Origin: Stieleria mannarensis
GTDB lineage: Bacteria; Planctomycetota; Planctomycetia; Pirellulales; Pirellulaceae
Assembly: GCF_014154935.1 (NCBI RefSeq)
Contig: NZ_JACEHH010000060.1
Location: 1-55,807 of the forward strand
Direction: 5' to 3'
Length of the DNA stretch: 55,807 bases
Positions 55,774-55,807 of the stretch are shown in pieces. Position numbers and translations under genes: made by a program. Positions within the stretch are counted from its first letter, which is position 1; each line of letters starts with the position of its first letter. Under the pieces are notes generated by a model. The model saw only the letters and a program-made list of their open reading frames with translations. It was not told the origin of the DNA and ran no database searches.

Positions 55774-55807
55774 TTAGCGGTAAACGACTTCGTTCCAGGG
55801 TCGCCAT
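55774..55807 (-). CDS. Possible C-terminal end of a minus-strand gene, partial
   Basis: The minus-strand frame from the window edge reads WRPWNEVVYR and then TAA, 40 bp before a terminator hairpin. Only 10 residues are visible, so this could be chance; the terminator placement is the main support. Confidence 0.3.
   Translation of the reverse strand, partial: WRPWNEVVYR

Overview
The window looks like a chromosomal segment from a GC-rich planctomycete, probably of the Pirellulales (Rhodopirellula/Stieleria/Rubripirellula-like). The reasons are a DUF1559 prepilin-like protein with an H-X9-DG tail, a type I sulfatase, a TAT-exported Gfo/Idh/MocA oxidoreductase, multihaem cytochromes, a J-domain-like membrane protein with an N-terminus of planctomycete style, a PafA/Dop relative, and many GTAG-headed palindromic repeats between genes. 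No ribosomal marker was compared, so the genus is a guess.

Layout. 0-9 kb: the 3' part of a GT39-like glycosyltransferase/TPR protein, the DUF1559 protein, a divergent pair of multihaem cytochromes c (7 and 8 CXXCH motifs), a secreted phospholipase-D-like protein convergent with a secreted tyrosine phosphatase, then tRNA-Ala(GGC). 9-13 kb: nusB, a TauE-type permease, a TerC protein and a TAT-exported oxidoreductase. 13.5-23.6 kb (mostly minus strand): a PafA/Dop-like protein interrupted by membrane segments, a four-domain S1 protein, a J-like membrane protein, and a zinc-ribbon membrane protein whose five 61-residue repeats are built over inverted palindromic repeats. 23.7-27.7 kb: korA-korB-cysK, ending in a terminator. 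28.0-36.9 kb: a tight minus-strand operon purA-uppS-cdsA-phoH-pgpH-ybeY-CNNM, combining purine synthesis, isoprenoid and phospholipid precursor supply, c-di-AMP turnover and rRNA maturation. 37.1-40.1 kb: cysD and a fused cysNC for sulfate activation. 40.4-51 kb: a serine hydrolase, a sulfatase, a HIRAN-like protein, an acyltransferase/acyl-activating fusion, a CDP-alcohol phosphatidyltransferase, a K+ channel with an RCK domain and a secreted Pro/Gln-rich protein.

51.1-55.8 kb is an accessory tract starting at tRNA-Leu(CAG). It holds a truncated tyrosine recombinase joined tail-to-tail with a truncated cupin gene, a small membrane protein, an XRE regulator behind twin palindromes, a RadC/JAB protein, an unknown protein and a CAP-domain protein flanked by two copies of the same terminator hairpin.

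The most unusual signals are (i) REP/REPIN-like palindromes, with compensatory stem changes, that also form the coding repeats of one gene; (ii) the PafA/Dop-family protein with a roughly 100-residue membrane insertion in its catalytic domain; and (iii) the deletion scar that fuses an integrase to a cupin gene. No CRISPR array, rRNA operon, intact transposase or RAYT gene was seen.
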